Positions 7,393 to 14,306 are shown, counted from the stretch's first letter. The stretch is 15,763 nucleotides of DNA from an uncultured Clostridia bacterium (GCA_904397185.1 CAJFOL010000024.1:1-15763); one strand, 5' to 3'. The notes: a model not told the origin generated them from the sequence alone. Numbers and translations: made by a program.

Positions 7393-7423
7393 AAAATATT
7401 TATTATACACATAGTTATCCACA
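7384..7423. promoter_or_regulatory. DnaA-box cluster after dnaA
   Basis: TTATACACA (7403-7411) and TTATCCACA (7415-7423) match the DnaA-box consensus TTATNCACA exactly and are only 3 nt apart, in the same orientation. GGTGGATAA (7384-7392) is a one-mismatch box in reverse orientation and includes the dnaA stop codon. Confidence 0.85.
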
Positions 7424-7501
7424 TAAAAAATAGTTTATTATATGAATTTATAGCCTTATAAATAAAGGTTTATAGCATTTTTGTAAAAAATAAAAATAAA
7501 G

Positions 7502-7545
7502 TTATCCACATTTACACACCCAATATTATTAAGATTATTATTTAA
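7502..7545 (+). promoter_or_regulatory. Third DnaA box with candidate unwinding element (DnaA-trio-like)
   Basis: TTATCCACA (7502-7510) is a perfect DnaA box. A weak second match (ATTTACACA, 7510-7518) abuts it, followed by a C-rich CACACCC and then repeated TTA-type triplets (ATTATTAAGATTATTATT, about 7525-7542). This order of box, GC cluster and triplets resembles the Bacillus subtilis basal unwinding system, where the complementary strand carries 3'-(G/A)AT-5' trios. The match is by pattern only and is weakened by the AT-rich background. Confidence 0.5.
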
Positions 7546-7668
7546 TAAATAAAATAATAAATTTCTGTTTGTTTTAGGAGGGCGAAAAAAAATAATTTTA
7601 ATTTAATTTTATTATTTTTTTTATATTTAATTTTATTTTAAAATGTTAATAAAACTTTCTTTAAAAGT

Positions 7669-7697
7669 TTGCTAAAAATATATAAAAGTGATATAAT
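7669..7697 (+). promoter_or_regulatory. dnaN promoter
   Basis: TTGCTA (7669-7674), a 17-nt spacer and TATAAT (7692-7697) with an upstream TG (7689-7690), making an extended -10. The expected start is near 7704. AGGAG at 7710-7714 is 8 nt before the dnaN ATG. dnaN can therefore be transcribed independently of dnaA. Confidence 0.75.
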
Positions 7698-7722
7698 AAA
7701 GTAGAAGATAGGAGATAAAATT

Positions 7723-8823
7723 ATGATAGTTAGTTGTCAAGGTCTTGAACTTTCTGAAGCATTACTTAGAGTAAGCAAGGCTATATCAAACAAGATTGCA
7801 AATCCAATATTGGAAGGTATTAAAATTATAGCAGAGGATGACACTTTGACCATGTCTGCAACCGACACCGAACTTACAATTGAAAAGAAAATAAGAGCAG
7901 AAGTTAAGCAAGAAGGTGAAACAGTTGTGCCTGGTAGATTTATCACAGAGTTTGTAAAAAAACTTACCAGCACCACAATTCAACTTGAAGTGAATGATAA
8001 AAATCAACTTATTATTAAGTATGATGATAGTGAAAGTGTAATTCAGTGCTATAATCCTGTTGAGTATCCTGGATTTAAAAATGTTGAAAGTAAGGAATAT
8101 TTTGGAATAACACAAAAAGATTTCAAAACTTGTGTCAATAAGAGTCTTTTTTCGGTTGCCACCGATGATTCAAGACCTATTTTAAAAGGTGTATTATTTG
8201 ATATTGACGGAAATGAACTTAATGTTGTAGCCCTTGATGGCTATAGGCTTGCACGTGTCAAGAAATCAATAAAGTCAGATATTAAAAAGTCAATAGTCGT
8301 CCCATCTAGAAGTTTAAATGAACTTAGTAAGATGATCGAGGATAGTGATGATATTATTAATATCTATATAGGGCAATATACCATTATGGCTGATCTCGGA
8401 GACACAAAAGTCACTTCAAGATTGCTTGAAGGCGATTATATCAACTATAAACAAATCATACCTGTAAATTTTGAGACCTTTGTTATAGCCAATAAAGAAC
8501 AGTTTGAACAAGCCCTTGAAAGAGCAACACTTCTTTTGAGAGTAAATAGCAACAACTTTGTTAAGTTTGATGTGAAAGAAAATAATCTTTGCATAACTTC
8601 AAATTCAGAACTCGGTAATTTAAAGGAAAATATACCAGTTACTGTTTCTGGCAAGGACATTGTTATATCTTTCAATCCTAGATATTTTCTTGAAAGTTTG
8701 AGAGTAAACACAAACGAATTTGTTAAAATTTGTTTCAATAGCCCATCAACTCCATGTGTAATCGTTCCAACTGAAGAAGATGAATTTTTGTATTTAATTT
8801 TACCTGTAAGAGTTATTGGTTAG
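7723..8823 (+). CDS. dnaN: DNA polymerase III beta subunit (sliding clamp)
   Basis: DnaN dimerises into a ring around DNA and tethers the replicative polymerase; it also docks MutS, ligase and other partners. The 366 residues match the usual length of three tandem clamp folds of about 120 residues each. Recognisable segments include the N-terminal LSEALLRVSKAISNK, the first-domain SATDTELTIE, the middle-domain DDSRPILKGVLFDI and VALDGYRLA (typical VATDGHRLA), and the C-terminal LYLILPVRV (typical LVLPVRL) beside the partner-binding groove. It lies downstream of oriC on the leading strand, with its own promoter and a strong hairpin terminator after it. The small S4-domain gene that often follows dnaN in Bacillota is absent. 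Confidence 0.97.
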   Translation: MIVSCQGLELSEALLRVSKAISNKIANPILEGIKIIAEDDTLTMSATDTELTIEKKIRAEVKQEGETVVPGRFITEFVKKLTSTTIQLEVNDKNQLIIKYDDSESVIQCYNPVEYPGFKNVESKEYFGITQKDFKTCVNKSLFSVATDDSRPILKGVLFDIDGNELNVVALDGYRLARVKKSIKSDIKKSIVVPSRSLNELSKMIEDSDDIINIYIGQYTIMADLGDTKVTSRLLEGDYINYKQIIPVNFETFVIANKEQFEQALERATLLLRVNSNNFVKFDVKENNLCITSNSELGNLKENIPVTVSGKDIVISFNPRYFLESLRVNTNEFVKICFNSPSTPCVIVPTEEDEFLYLILPVRVIG

Positions 8824-8870
8824 TTTTTAAATTTCAGTTTTTATTATAGTTTTTATAAAAAAACAAAAAA

Positions 8871-8911
8871 AATGAGTATAAAATAAATGTTTAGTTATAC
8901 TCATTTTTTTT
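8871..8911. terminator. Bidirectional terminator between dnaN and the minus-strand lipoprotein gene
   Basis: AATGAGTATAA (8871-8881) pairs perfectly with TTATACTCATT (8895-8905) around a 13-nt loop. T-runs follow on the plus strand and a run of A precedes, so the hairpin can end transcription from both sides, fitting the convergent genes. Confidence 0.85.
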
Positions 8912-9059
8912 ATTAAATAATTAATTTAATAAAATTTAGTAATAAATATTATTTTACTATAAATAATTTAAAAATAAAAAGTTTAATATAATAGAAATAT
9001 TTTTTATAAATATTAAGTTTTAAATTAAATTTTAAAAGAAAAAATTTTACATTTTAAAT

Positions 9060-9506
9060 TTATTCTGCTGTATCAGGTAAAAGTTCAGGATAAATTTGTT
9101 CGATTAAATCGGTTGTTAAATTAAATCTATAGGTAGAATTTCCAAAAGTGATTGTAATGGTGATTGGAGAGAGGTTGTATTCTTCGACTGTTATGTTACC
9201 AAGTGAATATGTATAACTATATGCTGTGATATTGCTTGAATCGTTGTAATAGTCCTCAATTATTGTAGGTTCAACTTCCAACTCGCTTTCACCATATACA
9301 GATTTTAAAGATTTTGGTTCGTCTGTATAGACTATTGTGATTGAATATAGTGTATCATCGGTCACCGAAGTTTCTATGCTGTCTACAATTCCATTTAATG
9401 CAGTCACATTTGTAATTGTATTATCACCACATCCTACTAAAAGAAAACTTGTTAGCATTATTATTGATATAAATAGTGTTATAAAAATTGATTTTGTTTT
9501 TGCCAT
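9060..9506 (-). CDS. Small putative lipoprotein of unknown function (148 aa)
   Basis: Family not recognised. The N-terminus has two lysines, a long hydrophobic core and a lipobox LLVGC with Cys26, followed by GDN, so it is expected to be lipid-modified and anchored outside the membrane. The mature part is Thr/Ser/Ile/Tyr-rich with alternating hydrophobic residues, suggesting a small beta-sheet domain, and is acidic. Start: AAAGGAAAG about 8 nt before the ATG on this strand, with a good promoter upstream. It sits in reverse orientation between dnaN and recF, which are normally near each other on one strand, so it looks like an insertion into a conserved cluster. No mobile-element traces flank it. 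Confidence 0.75.
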   Translation of the reverse strand: MAKTKSIFITLFISIIMLTSFLLVGCGDNTITNVTALNGIVDSIETSVTDDTLYSITIVYTDEPKSLKSVYGESELEVEPTIIEDYYNDSSNITAYSYTYSLGNITVEEYNLSPITITITFGNSTYRFNLTTDLIEQIYPELLPDTAE

Positions 9507-9537
9507 TTTGTGTCTTTCCTTTTAATTTATTTATGTT

Positions 9538-9566
9538 ATTTTAACAAAAACAGAAAAATAAATCAA
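9538..9566 (-). promoter_or_regulatory. Promoter of the minus-strand lipoprotein gene
   Basis: Reading the minus strand: TTGATT (9561-9566), a 17-nt spacer and TAAAAT (9538-9543), with TG one base upstream of the hexamer (extended -10). It is placed about 30 nt before the ATG and is divergent from the recF promoter. Confidence 0.65.
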
Positions 9567-9594
9567 GGTATTTATAAAAATATTTTGTTTGATG

Positions 9595-9624
9595 TTGTAA
9601 AAATTGGTGGAATTGTGATATCAT
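9595..9624 (+). promoter_or_regulatory. recF promoter, predicted leaderless transcript
   Basis: TTGTAA (9595-9600), an 18-nt spacer and TATCAT (9619-9624), with TG at 9616-9617 forming TGATATCAT. The hexamer ends 6 nt before the recF ATG (9631), the same geometry as at mnmE. No Shine-Dalgarno lies at normal distance; the only G-rich patch (GGTGG, 9606-9610) is about 20 nt away and upstream of the -10. Confidence 0.6.
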
Positions 9625-9630
9625 ATCTAT

Positions 9631-10689
9631 ATGGTTATAAACAATCTAAAACTTATCAATTACCGCAATTATCAAAACAAAACCTTTAATTTTGATAATG
9701 GGCTAAATGTGCTTGTTGGAAAGAATGCTCAAGGAAAAACTAATGTGCTTGAGGCTATCTTTTATGCGGTGATTGGTCGAAGTTTTAAAACATCTAAGGA
9801 AAAGGAAATTATCAAATGGGGAGAACATCGGGCATATATATGCGGTGAGTTTTCTAAAAAGTTTAGAGATGAGAAAATTGAAATATTTTTTGATGAAAAC
9901 AAGAAAAAATCTATCAAGGTTGACGATATATCAATTCGTAAAATAGGTGAGTTGATGGGGGTTACAAATGCAGTCTTTTTCTCCCCTGATGAGTTAAAAC
10001 TTGTCAAAGAAAGTCCTGAAGAGAGACGTAGATTTATGAATATTGATATTTCCCAGACTAATAAAAGATATTTTTATATGATAGGAAGATATGAAAAGGT
10101 GCTTGCAAGTAGAAATAAACTTTTAAAAAGTACGAGTGATTTGAATGTTATAAGAGAGACTATAGATATTTGGGATAGAGCATTATCAGATTTGGCTGAG
10201 AAAATATATGTTGAGAGAAAAAAGTTTATAGAAGAGTTGTCTCCTTATGCAAAACTTGCCCACCAATATATTTCGAACGGAAAAGAAGAACTTGTTGTCA
10301 AATATGTATCATCATTTGATGAAAATTATAGCGAAAAGATGGCAAAGTATTTGGCTAAAAATTTAGAGAAAGATTTTAGACTGGGTTATACAACTGTGGG
10401 TGTCCATAGAGATGAACTTGATATATTTCTAAATGGTAGTGAGGTTAAGAGTTTTGGCTCTCAAGGTCAACAACGTACTGTGGCACTGTCTTTAAAACTA
10501 GCCGAACTTGAAATTATCAAAAACAGAGTGGGAGAATATCCTATTTTACTTCTTGATGACGTATTCAGCGAACTTGACAAGGATAGACGAAAGAGACTTT
10601 TAAAATTTACATCAAAGACACAGACAATAATAACTTGTACAGATATAGACGAAAAAATTGATGCAAATATAATAAGAATAGGTGTATAA
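9631..10689 (+). CDS. recF: DNA replication and repair protein RecF
   Basis: RecF is an SMC/ABC-like ATPase that, with RecO and RecR, loads RecA at single-strand gaps. The 352 residues are of normal length. The N-terminal LKLINYRNYQN is the classic RecF opening. Walker A is GKNAQGKTN (30-38), the ABC signature region is SFGSQGQQRT (274-283), and Walker B with D-loop is LLLDDVFSELD (Asp309, Asp310). The start is fixed: a TGA in frame at 9616-9618 leaves ATG 9631 as the only candidate matching the family N-terminus. The gene is separated from dnaN by an opposite-strand lipoprotein gene, and gyrB does not follow. It is followed by yqeY, which has its own promoter. Confidence 0.96.
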   Translation: MVINNLKLINYRNYQNKTFNFDNGLNVLVGKNAQGKTNVLEAIFYAVIGRSFKTSKEKEIIKWGEHRAYICGEFSKKFRDEKIEIFFDENKKKSIKVDDISIRKIGELMGVTNAVFFSPDELKLVKESPEERRRFMNIDISQTNKRYFYMIGRYEKVLASRNKLLKSTSDLNVIRETIDIWDRALSDLAEKIYVERKKFIEELSPYAKLAHQYISNGKEELVVKYVSSFDENYSEKMAKYLAKNLEKDFRLGYTTVGVHRDELDIFLNGSEVKSFGSQGQQRTVALSLKLAELEIIKNRVGEYPILLLDDVFSELDKDRRKRLLKFTSKTQTIITCTDIDEKIDANIIRIGV

Positions 10690-10703
10690 GTGGTAAAATC
10701 ATT

Positions 10704-10731
10704 TTGAAAAATAGGCAAAAATAAATATAAT
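10704..10731 (+). promoter_or_regulatory. Promoter of yqeY and the phosphoesterase gene
   Basis: TTGAAA (10704-10709), a 16-nt spacer and TATAAT (10726-10731). The expected start is near 10738, directly before the AAGGAG ribosome binding site (10739-10744). Confidence 0.7.
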
Positions 10732-10754
10732 TTAATAGAAGGAGATTTTAGATT

Positions 10755-11180
10755 ATGTTATATGATGATATTAAAAAAGCAAATATCCAAGCAATGAAAG
10801 ATAAGGACAGCGAGGCACGAAGTTTTTATAGTGTTCTGCTCAATAAAATTATGCTTGAGAATATAAACAAAAGAGAAAAGGGTGGTCAAATTGAAGATAG
10901 TGATATTTTTGTTATCGTTCAAAAGACTATAAAGGAACTTGAAGAAGAAAAAGAAAACTATAAAAAGGTCAACAATGAAGAAGAGGTCAAAACAATAGAG
11001 AGACAGATTGAAATTGCTAAGACCTACTTGCCTAAACAACTTGATAGAGACCAAATTGCAGAGATTATCTCAAAACTCGATGATAAGAGTATTCCAATTG
11101 TAATGAAACATTTTAAACAAAACTACAATGGTCAATGTGATATGAAACTTGTCCAAGAGGTTTTAAAGAGTTTTCAATGA
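10755..11180 (+). CDS. yqeY: YqeY / GatB-related domain protein
   Basis: A 141-residue protein of the YqeY family, related to the C-terminal tRNA-binding tail domain of GatB. Its cellular role is not firmly established; an association with tRNA or transamidation is inferred from homology. Features: an N-terminal helix DDIKKANIQAMKDKD (family: I..D.K.AMK..D), a central charged helix (KTIKELEEEKENYKK), the signature EIAKTYLPKQL (family: Ei..YLP.ql), and the C-terminal MKHFKQNYNGQCDMKLVQEV (family: vmk...G.ad...v...v). AAGGAG lies 10 nt before the ATG. Its stop overlaps the next gene's start (ATGA at 11177-11180), implying translational coupling. Confidence 0.9.
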   Translation: MLYDDIKKANIQAMKDKDSEARSFYSVLLNKIMLENINKREKGGQIEDSDIFVIVQKTIKELEEEKENYKKVNNEEEVKTIERQIEIAKTYLPKQLDRDQIAEIISKLDDKSIPIVMKHFKQNYNGQCDMKLVQEVLKSFQ

Positions 11181-11869
11181 AAGTTTTTGCAATAAGTGAC
11201 CTTCATCTATCAATCAATAATCCAAAGCCTATGGACATTTTTGGACCAGTATGGGATGGATATCTTGATAAGATTTTTAGTGATTGGAAAGAAAAAGTAT
11301 CAGAAGAAGATTTGGTATTACTCGCTGGCGATTTTTCTTGGGCAATGAAACTTGAAGAGACAAAAGAAGATTTCAACTTGCTTAAAGATTTGCCTGGCAA
11401 AAAGGTCATCATTCGAGGAAATCATGACTATTGGTGGAAGTCTATTTCAGCCGTAAGAGCAATTTTGCCACCAAACTTTTATGCAGTACAAAATGATGCT
11501 TTAAAGTTTGACAATATCATTGTATGCGGAACTCGTGGCTGGATGGTCCCTGAAAAAAATGTTATCATGACACCTGAAAATAAAAAGATTTATGATAGGG
11601 AAGTTATAAGACTTGAATTGACCTTGCAGTCAGCAGAAAAATTGAGAAAAGAAGGCGATAAGGTAATCTGTATGATACATTATCCCCCTACAAATTTTGC
11701 TAGGGATGACAGTGAGTTTACCTCGCTTATTGAAAAATACAAAGTGGACTATGTAGTTTTTGGACATATTCATGGTAAGAAAGTGACCACCCAATTTGTA
11801 AAGAATAATATATCTTATTTTCTGACTTCTTGTGATATTGTCGGAAATATTTTAACTGAAATTATCTAA
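11177..11869 (+). CDS. Calcineurin-like metallophosphoesterase
   Basis: A 230-residue cytoplasmic phosphoesterase with every metal-binding motif of the calcineurin-like superfamily: SDLHL (Asp8, His10), AGDFSWA (Asp52), RGNHDYW (81-84), IHYPP (His168) and FGHIHG (His196, His198). A two-metal centre and hydrolysis of a phosphoester are expected. The substrate (nucleotide, nucleic acid or other) cannot be read from the sequence. Trp/Tyr residues after GNHD and the segment GTRGWMVPE are typical of a widespread uncharacterised Bacillota subgroup. The 4-nt overlap with yqeY indicates one operon. No convincing terminator follows. Confidence 0.93.
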   Translation: MKVFAISDLHLSINNPKPMDIFGPVWDGYLDKIFSDWKEKVSEEDLVLLAGDFSWAMKLEETKEDFNLLKDLPGKKVIIRGNHDYWWKSISAVRAILPPNFYAVQNDALKFDNIIVCGTRGWMVPEKNVIMTPENKKIYDREVIRLELTLQSAEKLRKEGDKVICMIHYPPTNFARDDSEFTSLIEKYKVDYVVFGHIHGKKVTTQFVKNNISYFLTSCDIVGNILTEII

Positions 11870-11905
11870 TCATAATATATTTTAAATTTATTTGAGATTA
11901 TATTA

Positions 11906-11971
11906 ATGAAAACCGAAATTGTTTGCAAGGATGAGACTGATGACTATTCAAACTATGTGATTGGTGTGTAA
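11906..11971 (+). other. Very short ORF (21 codons), small peptide or gene remnant
   Basis: ATG at 11906 opens a 21-codon frame ending in TAA at 11969-11971, encoding MKTEIVCKDETDDYSNYVIG plus Val. Its composition (charged, with Cys and Trp-free aromatic residues) is less AT-driven than the surrounding spacer, suggesting former or present coding. Only a GAG lies upstream as a possible ribosome binding site. No family recognised. Confidence 0.2.
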
Positions 11972-12075
11972 AGTACATAATTTGGTTAGAATTTATGCTC
12001 ATCAAATTTTAGCATCACCTAGTTTTATTTTTCTATTTAATTGGTTATAATTAAAACAAAACATTTAAAATAAAG

Positions 12076-12118
12076 CACTTTTATTTGACAAAACAACAAA
12101 AGTGTTGTAAACTACAAT
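12076..12118 (+). promoter_or_regulatory. Promoter with nested inverted repeats before the large lipoprotein gene
   Basis: TTGACA (12085-12090), a 17-nt spacer and TAAACT (12108-12113) form a likely promoter. Around it lie CACTTTT/AAAAGTG (12076-12082 and 12098-12104), ACAAC/GTTGT (12093-12097 and 12104-12108) and TTGTA-AAC-TACAA (12105-12117). The last covers the -10 and could be a repressor site. An alternative -10, TACAAT (12113-12118), is too far from TTGACA (22 nt). Confidence 0.5.
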
Positions 12119-12137
12119 AGTTAATATGGAGAATTAT

Positions 12138-13604
12138 ATGAAAATTGCGACAAAAACTAGAAATAATATACTCAAAATATTTGCTCTCATTTTTTGCATA
12201 GCATTATTTTTGACAGGCTGTACCACTCTTAGTGATATTAAAGATAATAGTGGTAACAATATATACTTTGCTGATATTGAATATTTCCAAGGACAAATTG
12301 CTGTCGTTGGTGATTATTTGTTCTATGGAAATAGTTATACCGCTTCTGATGGAGATGATTTTGATTATGCTTCTGCATCAAGCACAGGATATCTAAATAG
12401 ATTAAATTTATCGACATTTAAGTATGATTTGACTGAAGATGAAGATGGATATGTAGATCCAAGCCCTGTTGGCATTGAAAGAGTAGATGGTGAGGACAGA
12501 CTTGTAGGGTTTCAAAATCAATATATGTTTGCATTAGGTCACTATCTTTACTTTACAACTCCAAATACTCACCAAAATAGTGCTTTGGAAAATGACTACA
12601 CTCAAGTTTCACTCTGCAGAATTAGATTTAACGGAGAGGGATTTGAAGAACTTGATGGTACAGCCTCTACATTCAGATATGATGAGAATACTATTCTTAC
12701 TGCACAAAAAGGCTCGGATGGAAATTACTATATCATTGTATATGCTCCTGTAAGTGATGAGAGCGATACAACTTACAACCTTTATTCTATCAAAATAGGA
12801 GACTCTTTAGGCGATGTAACTACTCTTGCTGAAGACGTAACCTCGGTTGCTATGTGCGACGAAAATTCAACTATTAAAGAAATTATATATACGACTGACT
12901 CTGACGATGAATATTATGAGACAACAGAGGTAAAGGCGGTTGATTTTGCTAGCGGTGAAGAAAGAAATATAGGAGATGAGGTCCATGGCTCTGAGACTAT
13001 TCTTCAAGATAGAATTGGAGATATAGTTATATACTCTTATAGTTCAAGCGAAATTCCTCAAGCAATCTTCTATAAAGATTTGACAAATTCAGACAATAAC
13101 TTTAATGGCGGGAATGAATTTTATGTTACTAGCGGAGTGTCTATGGTTGAGAGAGTCGGAAGTGGATATATGTTCATCTCTGATACTAGCAATTCGGTAA
13201 TGTATAAGCCTACTCTCGGTTTGACTTCTTCTGCTGATGAAAATTATGTTGACCCAACTCCTATTAAAGTTTTAGGGTCAAGTGAATATAATGATATACT
13301 TTTTGTAGATGGAGATTATATTTACTATTCAAATGATACTACAATAAATCGTGTTAGTGTCAGTGCAAATGGTGTTGGTGAAAAAGAAACTCTTGTAACA
13401 ATGACAAGTTTAATCTCTGGTCAATGCGGATACGATGGAAGTTATATTTACTTCTATGCACAACTTGAAAATACTACAAGTGATGACAGCGAAAGCGATG
13501 ATGAAACAGAAGATACTACGACGAGTGATACAAATTACTATTTATATAGAGTAGATAAAAATTCAACAGTACCACAACTTTTAAGTAAGGTTAATAAAAA
13601 TTAA
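12138..13604 (+). CDS. Large lipoprotein with beta-propeller-like repeats (488 aa)
   Basis: The start is placed at ATG 12138 because GGAG (12128-12131) lies 6 nt before it; the in-frame ATG at 12126 overlaps that site and has none of its own. The N-terminus has Lys/Arg residues, a hydrophobic core and lipobox FLTGC (Cys28), so an extracytoplasmic lipoprotein is expected. The mature part repeats short aromatic strands with Gly/Asp turns (GDYLFYGN, GHYLYFTT, GDYIYYSN, GSYIYFYA), each followed by an R-V/L/I strand. This pattern resembles beta-propeller proteins such as the DUF5050 group; family membership is inferred. An acidic Ser/Thr/Asp/Glu stretch (about residues 445-465) interrupts the last repeat. 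Function unknown. It is monocistronic, with its own promoter and terminator. Confidence 0.75.
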   Translation: MKIATKTRNNILKIFALIFCIALFLTGCTTLSDIKDNSGNNIYFADIEYFQGQIAVVGDYLFYGNSYTASDGDDFDYASASSTGYLNRLNLSTFKYDLTEDEDGYVDPSPVGIERVDGEDRLVGFQNQYMFALGHYLYFTTPNTHQNSALENDYTQVSLCRIRFNGEGFEELDGTASTFRYDENTILTAQKGSDGNYYIIVYAPVSDESDTTYNLYSIKIGDSLGDVTTLAEDVTSVAMCDENSTIKEIIYTTDSDDEYYETTEVKAVDFASGEERNIGDEVHGSETILQDRIGDIVIYSYSSSEIPQAIFYKDLTNSDNNFNGGNEFYVTSGVSMVERVGSGYMFISDTSNSVMYKPTLGLTSSADENYVDPTPIKVLGSSEYNDILFVDGDYIYYSNDTTINRVSVSANGVGEKETLVTMTSLISGQCGYDGSYIYFYAQLENTTSDDSESDDETEDTTTSDTNYYLYRVDKNSTVPQLLSKVNKN

Positions 13605-13613
13605 TAAAAACAC

Positions 13614-13643
13614 AAAAAATTCAGTCTATTGGCTGAATTTTTT
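13614..13643. terminator. Bidirectional terminator after the large lipoprotein gene
   Basis: AAAAAATTCAG (13614-13624) pairs perfectly with CTGAATTTTTT (13633-13643) around an 8-nt loop. The A-run and T-run let it act on both strands. It serves the lipoprotein gene and may also serve the convergent minus-strand gene, whose stop is about 120 nt away. Confidence 0.85.
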
Positions 13644-13761
13644 ATATTGTAAATGATTTTTTAAAAGATTAATTTTCTTATATATAAAATTTTGATTTAT
13701 ATTTTTAACGTGATGGAGAAGTTTTTAATTTTAGTAAAAAGTATTTTTTATTTTAAAAATA

Positions 13762-14283
13762 TCAATATTTTTGCTCATCATCAATTTCATAGAGGGTGGA
13801 TAATGGAAAATTGCCATTGTAACGGATATCGGCTTTAGTATTTGTTATAAACATCTCAACATCTTTGGGTAAAATTGCAACTGCATTTTCTTCATCTTTG
13901 CCTGTTTTTATCTGTGAATAATACATTGCGACTGCAAGTATTCCGCCTGCAAAGCCGTTTTCATCTGTGTAGAGATAGGCTATATTTTTATTTTTAAGTT
14001 CTCTTTTAATAAATGTAGTAAGTTCAATTTCCAGTCTTCTTCGTTGTTCTTTATTTATATAATAGTCTTTCTTTTTGTTGTAGTCGTCAATTGCTAAAAG
14101 AAGTTTGTATATTCTTTTAAGTTCGCTTGTTTGGTGGTTTTTAATAAGGTCGTCTATCTGCTCTTTAGAATAATCCTTCATCTCTTCCTGTGCATTTTCT
14201 TTTTCCACTTTATCAGTTGTGCCATCCATATAGTCAAGCCACCATTTTATAGAGGTTTTTATCATATTTTCTTGATTTTTCAT
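13762..14283 (-). CDS. Hypothetical hydrophilic protein (173 aa)
   Basis: Family not recognised. There is no signal peptide, and the N-terminus contains SIKWWLDYMDG. A charged, helix-rich middle follows (EEMKDYSKEQIDDLIKNHQ; KRIYKLLLAIDDYNKKKDYY), then a segment with ENGFAGGILAVAMYYSQIK (about residues 108-126) that looks like a buried helix rather than a true membrane span. The C-terminus is mixed strand-like. It is probably cytoplasmic. The start is supported by AAGGA about 7-9 nt before the ATG and a near-consensus promoter. It is monocistronic, divergent from the MBOAT gene and convergent with the lipoprotein gene. A/T-only inverted sequence AAAAATAT/ATATTTTT spans its TGA stop. Confidence 0.7.
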   Translation of the reverse strand: MKNQENMIKTSIKWWLDYMDGTTDKVEKENAQEEMKDYSKEQIDDLIKNHQTSELKRIYKLLLAIDDYNKKKDYYINKEQRRRLEIELTTFIKRELKNKNIAYLYTDENGFAGGILAVAMYYSQIKTGKDEENAVAILPKDVEMFITNTKADIRYNGNFPLSTLYEIDDEQKY

Positions 14284-14306
14284 CTATTTTTCCTTAATAC
14301 CCGAAA

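Larger units (their letters stand above)
7393..7722. other. oriC: Probable chromosomal replication origin (oriC)
   Basis: The 330-nt dnaA-dnaN spacer has the features expected of a Bacillota oriC. There are three consensus DnaA boxes within about 110 bp and a fourth near-match at the dnaA end. Next comes a triplet run after the last box, then a long AT-rich tract that includes a 13-nt direct repeat (7601-7613 and 7625-7637). TTTATAGC occurs as a direct repeat at 7447-7454 and 7469-7476. An isolated AGGAGGGCG (7576-7584) is the only GC-rich patch and has no start codon after it. The dnaN promoter occupies the right end. No gene is seen here. That it is the functional origin is inferred from position and box density. 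Confidence 0.85.

Noticed and set aside
7786..8115. 109-codon minus-strand frame inside dnaN
   Set aside because: Antisense shadow of a strongly conserved gene with no ribosome binding site or family signature.
10758..11054. 98-codon minus-strand frame inside yqeY
   Set aside because: Phe/Ile/Val-rich translation is the expected complement of Lys/Glu-rich coding; yqeY is the real gene.
12126..12137. Upstream ATG at 12126 as the start of the large lipoprotein
   Set aside because: The GGAG site overlaps this ATG and is ideally spaced for ATG 12138, which gives a clean lipoprotein signal.
13913..13921. TGTGAATAA, matching the degenerate DnaA box TTATNCACA on the minus strand
   Set aside because: A single degenerate match inside a gene is expected by chance in DNA this AT-rich.
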